64,000 nt of DNA from an uncultured Craurococcus sp. Lineage in GTDB: Bacteria > Pseudomonadota > Alphaproteobacteria > Acetobacterales > Acetobacteraceae. The position numbers and the translations under genes were made by a program. The notes beneath the pieces are model-generated. The model was not told the DNA's origin. It saw only the letters and a program-made list of their open reading frames with translations, and did no database searches. This document shows, piece by piece, positions 17,353 to 25,626 of the stretch; position 1 is the first letter of the stretch; the number at the start of each line of letters is the position of its first letter. The stretch lies in the NCBI GenBank assembly GCA_902805545.1, contig CADCTD010000065.1:1-64000 (forward strand), written 5' to 3'.

Positions 17353-18325
17353 AGTCCAGCGTGATCCCGCGGCTGCGGATCACCTCGCCCCATTTGGCGC
17401 TTTCCGCGGCGAGGTAGGGCGGGAATTCCTCCGGCGTCCCGAAGGTCGGGAAGATGGAGGCCTGGCGCAGCCGCTCCAGCACCTCCGGGTTCTTCATCGT
17501 CGCGGCGAGGCCGGCCGAGAGCTGGCGGATGACCGGCTCCGGCGTGCCGGCGGGGGCAAGCAGGGCGAAGTCGCTGGTTGCCTCGAAGCCGGGGAAGCCG
17601 CTCTCGGCGATGGTCGGCACATCCGGCGCCAGCGGGTTGCGCTCCCGCGTGCTGACGCCGATGGCGGTGATCTGCCCGCTCGCCATCAGCGGCAGGGCGG
17701 TGACCGCATCGACGAAGGCCATCTCCACCTCGCCCTGGACCAGCGCCTGCACCGCCGGCGCACCGCCGCGATAGGTGACGTTCTGCACCGCGATCCCGGC
17801 GGAGCGGAGGAAGAGCTCCGTCGCCAGATGGGCGGAGGAGCCGGCGCCGGAGGAGGCGTAGCTCAGCTTGCCCGGCATCGACCTCGCCCGCGCGACGAAG
17901 GCGGCGATGGTCGGCGTGCCGAGCTTCGGCGTCACGCAGAGGAAGATGGGCGAGATGGCGATGCGCCCGATCGGGGCGAAGGCGCGGTCGTCATCATAGC
18001 CGCGCTGCGGGAAGAGGTGGCGCGACATGGCATAGGTGGAGTTCACCCCGAGCAGCAGCGTGTAGCCATCCGGCCGGGCGCGGGCGACGCTTGCATGGCC
18101 GATGGTGCCGGAAGCGCCGGGGCGGTTGTCCACCACGACGTTGCCGTTGAGTTCCCTGGAGAGCTGCTGCGCCACCACGCGGCCGACGAAATCCGTGGAG
18201 CCACCCGGGGCCCAGGAGACGACGATGGTCACGGGGCGGCCCGGCACGGGCCAGGCTTCGCCTTGTGCCAAGGCGGGGCGGGCGCCGAGCAAGGCAAGGC
18301 CGGCGAACAATGCGCGTCTTTGCAT
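17351..18325 (-). CDS. Bug-type (TctC) periplasmic receptor, TetR-controlled group
   Basis: A 324-residue Bug-family receptor. It starts MQRRALFAGLALLGARPALAQG, a clear export signal, followed by VPGRPVTIVVSWAPGGSTDFVGR, VVDNRPGASGTIGHASVARARPDGYT and VTYRGGAPAVQALVQGE. The start at 18325 is chosen for the signal peptide and the GGAGAGA ribosome site; an upstream in-frame extension runs through the promoter. It is divergent from a quinate/shikimate-type dehydrogenase, with a shared operator in the gap, so the ligand may be quinate, shikimate or a related hydroaromatic acid (inference). Confidence 0.9.
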   Translation of the reverse strand: MQRRALFAGLALLGARPALAQGEAWPVPGRPVTIVVSWAPGGSTDFVGRVVAQQLSRELNGNVVVDNRPGASGTIGHASVARARPDGYTLLLGVNSTYAMSRHLFPQRGYDDDRAFAPIGRIAISPIFLCVTPKLGTPTIAAFVARARSMPGKLSYASSGAGSSAHLATELFLRSAGIAVQNVTYRGGAPAVQALVQGEVEMAFVDAVTALPLMASGQITAIGVSTRERNPLAPDVPTIAESGFPGFEATSDFALLAPAGTPEPVIRQLSAGLAATMKNPEVLERLRQASIFPTFGTPEEFPPYLAAESAKWGEVIRSRGITLD

Positions 18326-18351
18326 GGATGTCTCTCCAAGGCCCTTGTCTC

Positions 18352-18379
18352 TTGACCTGTACGTACCAGTGAGTACATA
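18352..18379 (+). promoter_or_regulatory. Promoter overlapped by TetR-type operator (site 1)
   Basis: The 20-base inverted repeat at 18358-18377 has arms TGTAC and GTACA. On the reverse strand it reads TGTACTCACTGGTACGTACA, matching site 2 (19912-19931) at 18 of 20 bases. It fills the spacer and -10 of a good promoter, TTGACC (18352-18357) then TACATA (18374-18379) with 16 bases between, pointing at the dehydrogenase gene. A bound regulator would block RNA polymerase, as expected of TetR repressors. Confidence 0.72.
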
Positions 18380-18411
18380 GACGAGCAAGCGGGAAAGCGC
18401 GGGAGCTTGCC

Positions 18412-19284
18412 ATGACCGGAACCTGGGACAGCAAGCCCGCCTATCTCGCCGGGCTGATCGGCAGCGGCATCGGCGCCTCCTTCACCCCGGCGATGCATGA
18501 GCGGGAGGGCGCCGAACAGAGGCTGCGGGCGGTCTACCGGCGGCTCGATCTCGCGGCGCTCGGGCTGGATGCCGGGGCGCTGGAGGAACTGCTGGTCGCG
18601 GCCCAGCGCCTGGGCTTTGCCGGGGTGAACGTCACCCATCCCTGCAAGCAGGCGGTGATCCCCCTGCTCGACGAGCTGTCGGAGGATGCGCGGGCGCTCG
18701 GCGCGGTGAATACGGTGGTGCTGCGGGAGGGCCGGCGCGTCGGGCACAATACCGACTGGTCGGGCTTCGCCGAGGGCTTCCGCCGCGGCCTGCCGGATGC
18801 GGCGCGGCGGCGGGTGGTGCAGCTCGGCGCCGGCGGGGCCGGGGCGGCGGTGGCGCATGCGTTGCTGATGCTCGGCGCGGAGCGGCTTTCCGTCTTCGAT
18901 ACCGATGCAGGCCGCGCGGCGGAGCTGGCCGCGTCGCTCTCGGCCCGGTTCGGTGCCGGGCGGGCGCTGGCCGGCGAGGACTTGGCCGCGGCGATGGCGG
19001 CGGCGGATGGGCTGGTGAACTGCACCCCGGTCGGCATGGCGACCTATCCCGGCCTGCCGCTGCCGGCGGGGCTGCTGCGGCCGGCGCTCTGGGTCGCGGA
19101 GATCATCTACTTCCCGCTCGAGACGGCGCTGCTGCGCCAGGCGCGGGCGCTTGGCTGCCGGACGCTGGACGGCGGCGGGATGGCGGTCTTCCAGGCAGTC
19201 GGCGCCTTCCGCCTGTTCACCGGCATCGAGCCCGATGCCGGGCGGATGCAGCGTCACTTCGCCGAGCTGACCGGCGCCAGGTAG
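18412..19284 (+). CDS. Quinate/shikimate dehydrogenase (AroE family, catabolic type)
   Basis: A 290-residue AroE-fold dehydrogenase. It resembles the actinobacterial quinate/shikimate dehydrogenase QsuD more than biosynthetic AroE: LIGSGIGASFTPAMHEREG at the start, the VYRRLDL segment, NVTHPCKQAVIPLLDE with catalytic Lys79, NTDWSGFAEGF with Asp115, and the nucleotide-binding GAGGAGAAVAHAL. The TPAMHE motif in place of the SPxxHN of AroE is typical of enzymes that also take quinate. Context (Bug receptor, TetR, operators) also points to catabolism. Start at 18412 with a GGGAG site. It overlaps the tetR gene by 31 bases, convergently. Confidence 0.87.
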   Translation: MTGTWDSKPAYLAGLIGSGIGASFTPAMHEREGAEQRLRAVYRRLDLAALGLDAGALEELLVAAQRLGFAGVNVTHPCKQAVIPLLDELSEDARALGAVNTVVLREGRRVGHNTDWSGFAEGFRRGLPDAARRRVVQLGAGGAGAAVAHALLMLGAERLSVFDTDAGRAAELAASLSARFGAGRALAGEDLAAAMAAADGLVNCTPVGMATYPGLPLPAGLLRPALWVAEIIYFPLETALLRQARALGCRTLDGGGMAVFQAVGAFRLFTGIEPDAGRMQRHFAELTGAR

Positions 19285-19907
19285 CGCAGCACCATCTCCA
19301 CCGCCATGCGGCGATGGGCGGCCGCCACCTCCGCCTCGCGCAGGTCGCGCCCGAAGATGGCGCCGAGGGTGTGGCGGTTGGAGACGCGGTAGAAGCAGAA
19401 GCCGCTGATCAGCATGTGCAGGTCCAGCGGGTCGATCCCCGGGCGGAAGACGCCCTCCCGCTCGCCTCGCGCCAGGACGGCGCTCAGCGTGCCGATCACC
19501 GCCGCGTTGCGCCCGCGGATGGCGGGCGATGCGGCGACATTCTTCGCCTCGAGGATGTTCTCGACGCTCACTAGGCGGACGAATTCGGGGTGGGCGGCGT
19601 GGTGGTCGAAGGTGGCCTCCACCAGGCGGCGCATCGCCTCCGCCGGCGGCAGGACGTCCGGCGCAAGGGCGCGCTCGGCATCGCGCATGCCGCCATAGAT
19701 CTCCTCGAGCACGGCGGCGAAGAGCCGCTCCTTGCTCTGGAAGTAGTAGTAGATCATCCGCTTGGTGGTGCTGGTGCGGGCGGCGATGTCATCCACGCGG
19801 GCGGCGGCGAAGCCCTTCTCGGCGAATTCGGCGATGGCGGCGTCGAGGATGGCGCGGCGGGTATGCTCTGGGTCGCGGCTGCGGCGCGGGGCCTGATCGT
19901 CCGGCAT
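19254..19907 (-). CDS. TetR/AcrR family transcriptional regulator
   Basis: A 217-residue regulator. The N-terminal helix-turn-helix is clear (residues about 15-60: RRAILDAAIAEFAEKGF, VDDIAARTSTTKRMIYYYFQSKERLF). The C-terminal domain is helical and ligand-binding. It lies between a quinate/shikimate-type dehydrogenase and an SDR gene. Two near-identical 20-base inverted repeats sit in the two flanking promoter regions (18358-18377 and 19912-19931), so it probably represses the Bug gene, the dehydrogenase, the SDR and itself (inference). Confidence 0.92.
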   Translation of the reverse strand: MPDDQAPRRSRDPEHTRRAILDAAIAEFAEKGFAAARVDDIAARTSTTKRMIYYYFQSKERLFAAVLEEIYGGMRDAERALAPDVLPPAEAMRRLVEATFDHHAAHPEFVRLVSVENILEAKNVAASPAIRGRNAAVIGTLSAVLARGEREGVFRPGIDPLDLHMLISGFCFYRVSNRHTLGAIFGRDLREAEVAAAHRRMAVEMVLRYLAPVSSAK

Positions 19908-19911
19908 GGTT

Positions 19912-19931
19912 TGTACTCGCTGGTCCGTACA
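19912..19931. promoter_or_regulatory. TetR-type operator (site 2)
   Basis: A 20-base inverted repeat with arms TGTAC and GTACA and centre TCGCTGGTCC. It matches site 1 on the opposite strand at 18 of 20 positions. It starts five bases before the tetR start codon and 45 bases before the SDR start, consistent with autoregulation plus control of the divergent gene. Confidence 0.72.
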
Positions 19932-19976
19932 GGCCTAGCATGGGGCGCGGCCGGAGCGACAGAGGAGGAGACGCGC

Positions 19977-20774
19977 ATGACCGAGACGAATCCCTATCCG
20001 GCCGATCTTTTCGCCGGGGAAGTCGCGCTGGTGACCGGGGCGGGGTCCGGCATCGGGCGGGGCATCGCGGAATGGCTTGGGCGATGCGGGGCGATGGTGC
20101 TGGCCAGCGACCTCCACCCGGAGCGTGGCGAGGCGGTGGTCGCGGCGCTGCGCTCGGCGGGAGCTTCGGCCGAGTTCCTGCAGGCTGACCTCTCGGGCGC
20201 CGAGGGCCATGCCGCCCTGGCGGAGGCCGCCGCGGCACATGGGCCGCTGGCGATGCTGGTGCACAGCGCCTCGCCGCCGCGGCCGGAGCGGCAGACGGTC
20301 GGCGCCGTCACGCCCGAGGAGTGGGATGCGATGGCGAACACCAATCTCCGCTCCGGCTTCTTCCTCGCCCGCGCGGTCGGGCAGCGGATGGTGCAGGCGG
20401 GGCTGCGCGGGCGGATGGTCTTCATCACCTCGCTGCATGCCGGGACGCCGCGGAACCTGCCCCACTACAGCGCCGCCAAGGCCGGGCAGGTGATGCTGGT
20501 GCGGGAGCTGGCGCGGTATTTCGGCCCGGCCGGCATCCGGGTGAATGGGGTGGCGCCGGGGGCGATCCCGGGCGGGGGCTTCCAGGGCGATTTCACGGCG
20601 CTGGCGCGGAAGGTGCCGATGGGCCGGGTCGGCAGCGCGGAGGACATTGCCCGCGCCGTGGTGCCGCTGCTCTCCGACCGCTGCATGCCCTATGTCACCG
20701 GCGCCGTGCTGCCCGTCGATGGCGGCCTCGCCCTCGGAAACTGGATCGACCCCGCCTCCGCCTTGGAGGAGTAG
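19977..20774 (+). CDS. SDR family oxidoreductase
   Basis: A 265-residue classical short-chain dehydrogenase. It has the cofactor motif TGAGSGIGRGIAEWLG, the structural region VHSASPP where NNAG would be, the catalytic Ser in FITSLHAG, and Tyr164/Lys168 in HYSAAKAGQ. The NNAG motif is replaced, which occurs in some SDR branches. The start at 19977 follows AGAGGAGGAGA. It is divergent from tetR with an operator between, so it is likely co-regulated with the quinate/shikimate dehydrogenase. The substrate is unknown. Confidence 0.88.
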   Translation: MTETNPYPADLFAGEVALVTGAGSGIGRGIAEWLGRCGAMVLASDLHPERGEAVVAALRSAGASAEFLQADLSGAEGHAALAEAAAAHGPLAMLVHSASPPRPERQTVGAVTPEEWDAMANTNLRSGFFLARAVGQRMVQAGLRGRMVFITSLHAGTPRNLPHYSAAKAGQVMLVRELARYFGPAGIRVNGVAPGAIPGGGFQGDFTALARKVPMGRVGSAEDIARAVVPLLSDRCMPYVTGAVLPVDGGLALGNWIDPASALEE

Positions 20775-20789
20775 CGAACCCGGACCGGT

Positions 20790-20845
20790 CCAGGCCGGGT
20801 TCCGGCCTGGTGGATGGGGTCTGGGGAAGGCAAGGCCTTCCCCAG
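20790..20845. terminator. Two hairpins between convergent genes
   Basis: CCAGGCCGG-GTT-CCGGCCTGG (20790-20810) and CTGGGGAAGG-CAAGG-CCTTCCCCAG (20821-20845) are both perfect stems between the SDR and arfB stops. No long T-run follows, so this is a likely but not textbook bidirectional terminator. Confidence 0.5.
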
Positions 20846-20847
20846 GC

Positions 20848-21270
20848 TCAGTCTGTTGGCTGCCTGCCCCGTCCCTTCTTGACGTCCGCCCGCTTCGCCT
20901 TCCCCTCCAGCCGCCGCTTCTTCGAGGCGAGGGTCGGCCGCGTCGGCCGGCGCGGCGGCGGGGGTGGCACCGCCGCCTCGCGGATCAGCTCGAGCAGCCG
21001 CTCCAGCGCATCCTCCCGATTCCGCTCCCGCGTGCGGAAGCGCTGGGCGGTGATGATGATGACGCCGTCCTGCGTCAGCCGGTGCCCGGCCAGCCGCTCC
21101 AGCCGCGCCCGCACCGCATCGGGCAGGTTGGGCGAGAGGCGGGCATTGAAGCGGAGCTGCACCGCCGTCTCCACCTTGTTCACATTCTGCCCGCCGGGGC
21201 CGGAGGAGCGGATGAAGTCCTCGGTCAGCTCATCCTCGGCGATGGCGATGCGGTGGGTGACCTGGATCAC
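20848..21270 (-). CDS. arfB: Alternative ribosome-rescue factor ArfB
   Basis: A 140-residue peptidyl-tRNA hydrolase of the ArfB/YaeJ type, the same length as the E. coli protein. It frees ribosomes stalled on messages lacking a stop codon. The catalytic GGQ is at residues 26-28 in SSGPGGQNVNKVETAVQL, and the C-terminus is the long basic tail (KKRRLEGKAKRADVKKGRGR) that enters the empty mRNA channel. It starts at a GTG overlapping the eutC stop (GTGA), so it is co-transcribed with eutBC, although the functions are unrelated. Confidence 0.93.
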   Translation of the reverse strand: MIQVTHRIAIAEDELTEDFIRSSGPGGQNVNKVETAVQLRFNARLSPNLPDAVRARLERLAGHRLTQDGVIIITAQRFRTRERNREDALERLLELIREAAVPPPPPRRPTRPTLASKKRRLEGKAKRADVKKGRGRQPTD

Positions 21271-22052
21271 GGCAGCAGCGCCCTGCCCGGCTGCTCGTCC
21301 TTCAGCGCGACGCCGGTGGCGCCGAGCCGCAGCGCCGCGCCGGCGAGCCAGAGCAGCTTCTCCGCCGCCGCCGCCGGCGTCATCCCGCCGGGGCGGATGT
21401 TGGAGATGCAGTTGCGCTCGGCATCGGTCCGCCCGCGGCGGGGGCCGAGGGTGAGGTAGAGGCCAAGGCTGTCGGTGGCGGAGAGGCCGGGCCGCTCGCC
21501 GATCAGCACGGCGACCATCGCGGCGCCCATGGCCTCGCCGATCTCGTCGCCGAGGGCGACGCGGGCCTGGCTGGCGAGGACGACCGGCGAGACGCCGAGG
21601 CCGGCGCGGCGCAGCATCGGCAGCGCGGCGGTGATGAGCGCCGGGGCCTGCCGCTGCACGCCGATGGCGCAAAGCCCATCCGCCACGACGAAGAGGAAGG
21701 CGCCCGGCGCCGGCGGCAGGCGGGCCCGGTCGGCCTCGCGCAGGCGGCGGCCGAGATCGGGGCGGAGGAGGTAGCTCCGCCGGTCCGCGGCCTGGCTGGC
21801 GACGCGGATGGCAGGCAGGCCGAGCGCCGCCTCCAGCGCATCGAGGTCGAGCGCCGAATGCACCGCATCCCGCGCCCGGGCATGCGCCTCCTGGAAGTCG
21901 AGATGCGCGGCCGTCGGCAGGCCATGCCCTGCCCGGCCGAGCGCCACGCGGGCCGAGGTGAAGCGGCGCAACTCCACCCAAGGGGTTTCCGTCCGCTCGC
22001 CTGCCGCCATAGCCTGGGGACGCGGATCGGCCGGACCAGCTTGCGCCGTCAC
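21267..22052 (-). CDS. eutC: Ethanolamine ammonia-lyase small subunit
   Basis: A 261-residue small subunit of the coenzyme B12-dependent enzyme that converts ethanolamine to acetaldehyde and ammonia. It shows TSARVALGRAGHGLPTAAHLDFQ, RPDLGRRL, the VADGLCAIGVQRQ segment and the C-terminal ERNCISNIRPGGM typical of EutC. It starts at GTG, overlapping the eutB stop. No eut microcompartment, reactivase (eutA) or permease genes are near, so this is the simple B12-dependent version without a shell. Confidence 0.95.
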   Translation of the reverse strand: MTAQAGPADPRPQAMAAGERTETPWVELRRFTSARVALGRAGHGLPTAAHLDFQEAHARARDAVHSALDLDALEAALGLPAIRVASQAADRRSYLLRPDLGRRLREADRARLPPAPGAFLFVVADGLCAIGVQRQAPALITAALPMLRRAGLGVSPVVLASQARVALGDEIGEAMGAAMVAVLIGERPGLSATDSLGLYLTLGPRRGRTDAERNCISNIRPGGMTPAAAAEKLLWLAGAALRLGATGVALKDEQPGRALLP

Positions 22053-23413
22053 AACAGGCCGATCAGCGCCGGCGGCAGCGGCAGCCGCCCTGCCCCGCTC
22101 GCCGCCTCGATTCCCATGCGCTCCATCCAGGCCTCGAATTCCGGCGCCGGCTTCCGGCCGAGCGCCGCCCGCAGGTAGAGCCCGTCATGGAAGGAGGTCG
22201 ACTGGTAGGCCAGCATCACGTCATCCGCCCCTGGCACGCCCATCACATAGGTAACGCCGGCGACGCCGAGCAGGGTCAGCAGCGCATCCATGTCGTCCTG
22301 GTCGGCCTCGGCATGGTTGGTGTAGCAGACATCCACCCCCATCGGCAGGCCGAGCAGCTTGCCGCAGAAGTGGTCCTCGAGCCCGGCGCGGGTGATCTGC
22401 TTGCCGTCGAAGAGGTATTCCGGGCCGATGAAGCCCACGACGGAGTTGACCAGCAGAGGCGAGAATTCCCGTGCCACCGCATAGGCCCGCGCCTCAATGG
22501 TCTGCTGGTCGCAGCCGTGATGCGCCTCGGCCGAGAGGGCGCTGCCCTGGCCGGTCTCGAAATACATGCAATCCGTCCCGGCCGTGCCGCGGCCCAGGGC
22601 AAGCGCCGCCTCATGCGCCTCCCGCAGCAGGGCGAGGGAGACGCCGAAGCTGCGGTTCACCCCCTCCGTCCCGCCGATGGACTGGAAGACGAGGTCGACC
22701 GGCGCCCCGCGCTCCATCGCCAGCAGGCTGGTGGTGACATGGGCGAGGACGCAGCTCTGGGTCGGGATGGCGTAGCGGTCCCGCACCGCATCCAGCAGGT
22801 CGAGCAGGCGGATCGTGGTTTCCAGATTGTCCGTTGCCGGGTTCACGCCGATCACGGCATCCCCCGAGCCGAGCAGGAGGCCGTCGAGGATGGCGGCGGC
22901 GACGCCGCGCGGGTCGTCCACCGGGTCGTTCGGCTGCAGGCGGAGGGAGAGCCGCTCCGGCAGGCCGAGGGTGTTGCGGAAGCGCGTCACCACCCGGCAC
23001 TTGGCCGCGACCGCCACCAGGTCCTGCAGCCGCATGATCTTGGAGACGCCCGCCGCCATCTCCGGCGTCAGCCCGGGGCCGAGCGCGGCCAGCGCCTCCG
23101 GCCCGGCGGCCAGCAGCCAGTCGCGGAAGCCGCCCACGGTCAGGTGCACGACGGGGGCGAAGGCCGCAGCGTCGTGCCGGTCGAGGATCAGCCGCGTCAC
23201 CTCGTCCGCCTCGTAGGGGATCACGGCCTCGTCGAGGAAATGCCGCAGCGGCAGGTCGGCCAGCGCCCGCTGCGCCGCCACCCGCTCCTGCGCCGTCTCA
23301 GCCGCCACCCCGGCCAGCACATCGCCCGAGCGCAGCGGCGTCGCCCGCGCCAGCAGGGTCCTGAGGTCCGGGAAGAGGTAGCGTGTGCCACCCACGGCAT
23401 GCGCGAAGCCCAT
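22049..23413 (-). CDS. eutB: Ethanolamine ammonia-lyase large subunit
   Basis: A 454-residue catalytic subunit (E. coli EutB is 453). It is a TIM barrel binding ethanolamine and adenosylcobalamin together with EutC. Diagnostic parts are VSKIMRLQDLV, RLQPNDPVDDPRGVAA, DAVIGVNPATDN, YFETGQGSALSAEAHHG, and VDVCYTNHAEADQDDMD near the C-terminus. The ATG at 23413 gives the normal N-terminus. It leads a three-gene transcript eutB-eutC-arfB and is divergent from the ThDP decarboxylase pair 84 bases away. A downstream acetaldehyde dehydrogenase is not in the window. Confidence 0.96.
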   Translation of the reverse strand: MGFAHAVGGTRYLFPDLRTLLARATPLRSGDVLAGVAAETAQERVAAQRALADLPLRHFLDEAVIPYEADEVTRLILDRHDAAAFAPVVHLTVGGFRDWLLAAGPEALAALGPGLTPEMAAGVSKIMRLQDLVAVAAKCRVVTRFRNTLGLPERLSLRLQPNDPVDDPRGVAAAILDGLLLGSGDAVIGVNPATDNLETTIRLLDLLDAVRDRYAIPTQSCVLAHVTTSLLAMERGAPVDLVFQSIGGTEGVNRSFGVSLALLREAHEAALALGRGTAGTDCMYFETGQGSALSAEAHHGCDQQTIEARAYAVAREFSPLLVNSVVGFIGPEYLFDGKQITRAGLEDHFCGKLLGLPMGVDVCYTNHAEADQDDMDALLTLLGVAGVTYVMGVPGADDVMLAYQSTSFHDGLYLRAALGRKPAPEFEAWMERMGIEAASGAGRLPLPPALIGLL

Positions 23414-23496
23414 GCCCCCGTGTAGCAAGCCCGGGGCCGGTCTTGCCAGCACGGCCCGGCGGCGGGAGGATGCATCCAACACCCAGGGGGAAACGC

Positions 23497-24021
23497 ATGC
23501 CGGACGCCGCGGAGGACTGGCCCGACCAGATCTATGGCCTGTTGAAGGAGCACAGCATCCGCCAGGTGGCGCTGGTGCCGGATGCCGGGCATTCCCGCCT
23601 CATCAAGCGCTGCCTCGCCGACAACGACATGCGGGTGGTGACGCTGACCACCGAGGAGGAGGGCATCGGCATGCTCTTCGGCGCCTGGCTGGGCGGCGAG
23701 AAGGGCGTGCTGCTGATGCAGAGCTCGGGCGTCGGCAACTGCATCAACATGCTCTCGGTGCCGATCGCCCACCGCACGCCGCTGCCGATGATCGTGACGA
23801 TGCGCGGCGACTATGGCGAGTTCAACCCCTTCCAGGTGCCGATGGGCAATGCGACGCAGCAGGTGCTGGAAGCCATGGGCACGCTGGTGAAGCGCGCCGA
23901 CACGCCGGAGGATGTGGCGCCCACCGTCAACGCCACCCTCAGGATGGCCTTCAACACCTATCGCCCGACCGCGACCCTGATCGGCCAGCGGATCATCGGC
24001 GCCAAGACGTTTGGGAAGTGA
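23497..24021 (+). CDS. ThDP-dependent decarboxylase, alpha subunit (sulfopyruvate decarboxylase ComD-like)
   Basis: A 174-residue protein equal to the N-terminal (Pyr) domain of a thiamine-diphosphate decarboxylase. The catalytic Glu is in TLTTEEEGIGMLFGAWLGGEKG (split: TTEEEGIG), followed by LLMQSSGVGNCINML and MRGDYGEFNPFQVPMG, which match ComD of sulfopyruvate decarboxylase and phosphonopyruvate decarboxylase alpha. The start at 23497 has AGGGGG upstream. The beta subunit gene follows six bases later. The true 2-oxo acid substrate is not shown by sequence. Confidence 0.83.
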   Translation: MPDAAEDWPDQIYGLLKEHSIRQVALVPDAGHSRLIKRCLADNDMRVVTLTTEEEGIGMLFGAWLGGEKGVLLMQSSGVGNCINMLSVPIAHRTPLPMIVTMRGDYGEFNPFQVPMGNATQQVLEAMGTLVKRADTPEDVAPTVNATLRMAFNTYRPTATLIGQRIIGAKTFGK

Positions 24022-24026
24022 CCGCC

Positions 24027-24629
24027 ATGCGCACCGGACCCACGGGCAAGCTCCTCCGCCGCGACGTGGTCGCGGAACTGCTGCGGGATCGCGGCGGGCT
24101 GCTGGCGATCGGCGGCCTCGGCGCCCCGGCCTGGGACATCACCGCCGCCGGCGACGTGCCGGAGAACCTGCCGCTGTGGGGCGGCATGGGCGCGGCGGCG
24201 ATGATGGGCCTCGGCCTGGCGCTGGCCCAACCCTCCCGCCCCGTCGCCGTCGTCACCGGCGATGGCGAGATGCTGATGGGCATCGGCAGCCTCGCCACCA
24301 TTGCCGTGCAGCGGCCGCGCAACCTCGCCATCATCGTGCTCGACAACGAGCATTACGGCGAGACGGGCATGCAGGAGACGGCGACGCGCCATGGCGTCGA
24401 CCTCGCCGCCATGGCGCGCGGCGCCGGCATCGGCGATTGCCGCCTGGTCCGGACCGCCGAGGAGGTGACGGCGCTGCGCGAGGCGATGCATGCCGGCGCC
24501 GGCCCGCTCTTCGCCCAGGTGAAGATCGACGAGGCGCCGGTGCCGCTGGTCCTGCCGCCGCGCGAGGCCTCCATCCTCCAGGCGCGGATGCGCGAGGCCG
24601 TGCTCGGCCCCGCCGCTCACCTCCAGTAA
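24027..24629 (+). CDS. ThDP-dependent decarboxylase, beta subunit (ComE-like)
   Basis: A 200-residue protein equal to the C-terminal (PP) domain of a split ThDP decarboxylase. The cofactor and Mg2+ motif GDGEMLMGIGSLATIAV runs to VLDNEHYGETG, the GDG...N pattern. It pairs with the preceding alpha subunit as in archaeal ComDE. The 2-hydroxyacid dehydrogenase gene follows, which could supply the 2-oxo acid, for example sulfolactate to sulfopyruvate (inference). Confidence 0.83.
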   Translation: MRTGPTGKLLRRDVVAELLRDRGGLLAIGGLGAPAWDITAAGDVPENLPLWGGMGAAAMMGLGLALAQPSRPVAVVTGDGEMLMGIGSLATIAVQRPRNLAIIVLDNEHYGETGMQETATRHGVDLAAMARGAGIGDCRLVRTAEEVTALREAMHAGAGPLFAQVKIDEAPVPLVLPPREASILQARMREAVLGPAAHLQ

Positions 24630-24639
24630 GGCCGCCCCG

Positions 24640-25614
24640 ATGCCGCATGTCGTCTGCCTCCGCCCGGTCCATCCGGAAGCCCTCGCCCTGCTCCGCGCCC
24701 GGGAGGGCGTGACGGTCGAAGTGCTCGACCCGGTGAATGACGAGACCATCGCCGCCTCCATCCCGAAGGCGGAGGCGGTGATCGTCCGCGCCACGCCGAT
24801 CAACCGCGCCTTCCTCGCCCATGCGACGAACCTCCGCATCGTCGCCCGCCATGGCGTCGGCTACGACGCGGTGGACGTGCCGGCGCTGACCGAGCGCGGC
24901 ATCCCGCTCACCGTGACGCCGGACGCCAATGCGCAGAGCGTCGCCGAGCATGCCATGATGCTGCTGCTCAACATCGCCCGGCAGACCCGCTTCTACGATG
25001 CGGCGACGCGGGAGCTCCGCTGGAGCAACCCGCCGGTGCCGGCGACCTTCGACCTCGCGGGCCGCACCATCCTGGTGATGGGCTTCGGCCGCATCGGCGG
25101 GCGGGTGGCGCGGCTGGCAGCGGCCTTCGGGATGACCGTCCTGGTGCGGGACCCCTTCATCCCGCAGAACACCATCAAGGGCGCGGGCTTCCGGCCGGTG
25201 AAGGACCTTGCCGCCGGCCTTGCCGAGGCGGATGTCGTCACCATCCACCTCCCCAGCAACGAGAAAACCCGCGGCACCGTCAACGGCGAATTCTTCGCCG
25301 GCATGAAGCAGGGCGCGGTGCTGGTGAACACTGCGCGCGGCACCCTGGTGGACGAGGCGGCGCTGGCCGGTGCCTTGACCAGCGGCCATCTCGCCGCCGC
25401 CGGCCTCGACGTCTTCTGGGAGGAACCGGCGCGCGCCGACAACCCGCTGCTCAAGCTGCCGAATGTAGTGCTCACGCCGCATTCGGCGGCGGCGACGGAG
25501 CAGGGGTTGCGCCGCATGGCCCTCTCCTGCGCCGAGAGCATCCTGCAATGCTTCGACGGCAAGCTGGACCCGGATGTCGTCATCAATCAGGAGGTGCTGC
25601 GCGGCAACGCGTAG
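24640..25614 (+). CDS. D-2-hydroxyacid dehydrogenase (SerA/SlcC-like)
   Basis: A 324-residue NAD-dependent dehydrogenase with both Rossmann parts. Visible are VARHGVGYDAVDVPAL, the dinucleotide motif VMGFGRIGGRVARL, and the catalytic Arg in NTARGTLVDE, Glu in DVFWEEP and His in LTPHSAAATEQG. It sits ten bases after the decarboxylase beta gene, so it probably makes the 2-oxo acid that the decarboxylase consumes (inference). It is too short for phosphoglycerate dehydrogenases that carry ACT domains. Confidence 0.87.
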   Translation: MPHVVCLRPVHPEALALLRAREGVTVEVLDPVNDETIAASIPKAEAVIVRATPINRAFLAHATNLRIVARHGVGYDAVDVPALTERGIPLTVTPDANAQSVAEHAMMLLLNIARQTRFYDAATRELRWSNPPVPATFDLAGRTILVMGFGRIGGRVARLAAAFGMTVLVRDPFIPQNTIKGAGFRPVKDLAAGLAEADVVTIHLPSNEKTRGTVNGEFFAGMKQGAVLVNTARGTLVDEAALAGALTSGHLAAAGLDVFWEEPARADNPLLKLPNVVLTPHSAAATEQGLRRMALSCAESILQCFDGKLDPDVVINQEVLRGNA

Positions 25615-25626
25615 CAGCGGCTGCGC

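Noticed and set aside
18412-19284. Biosynthetic aroE
   Set aside because: The TPAMHE motif, Bug neighbour and TetR control fit the catabolic quinate/shikimate type. A biosynthetic copy is expected elsewhere.
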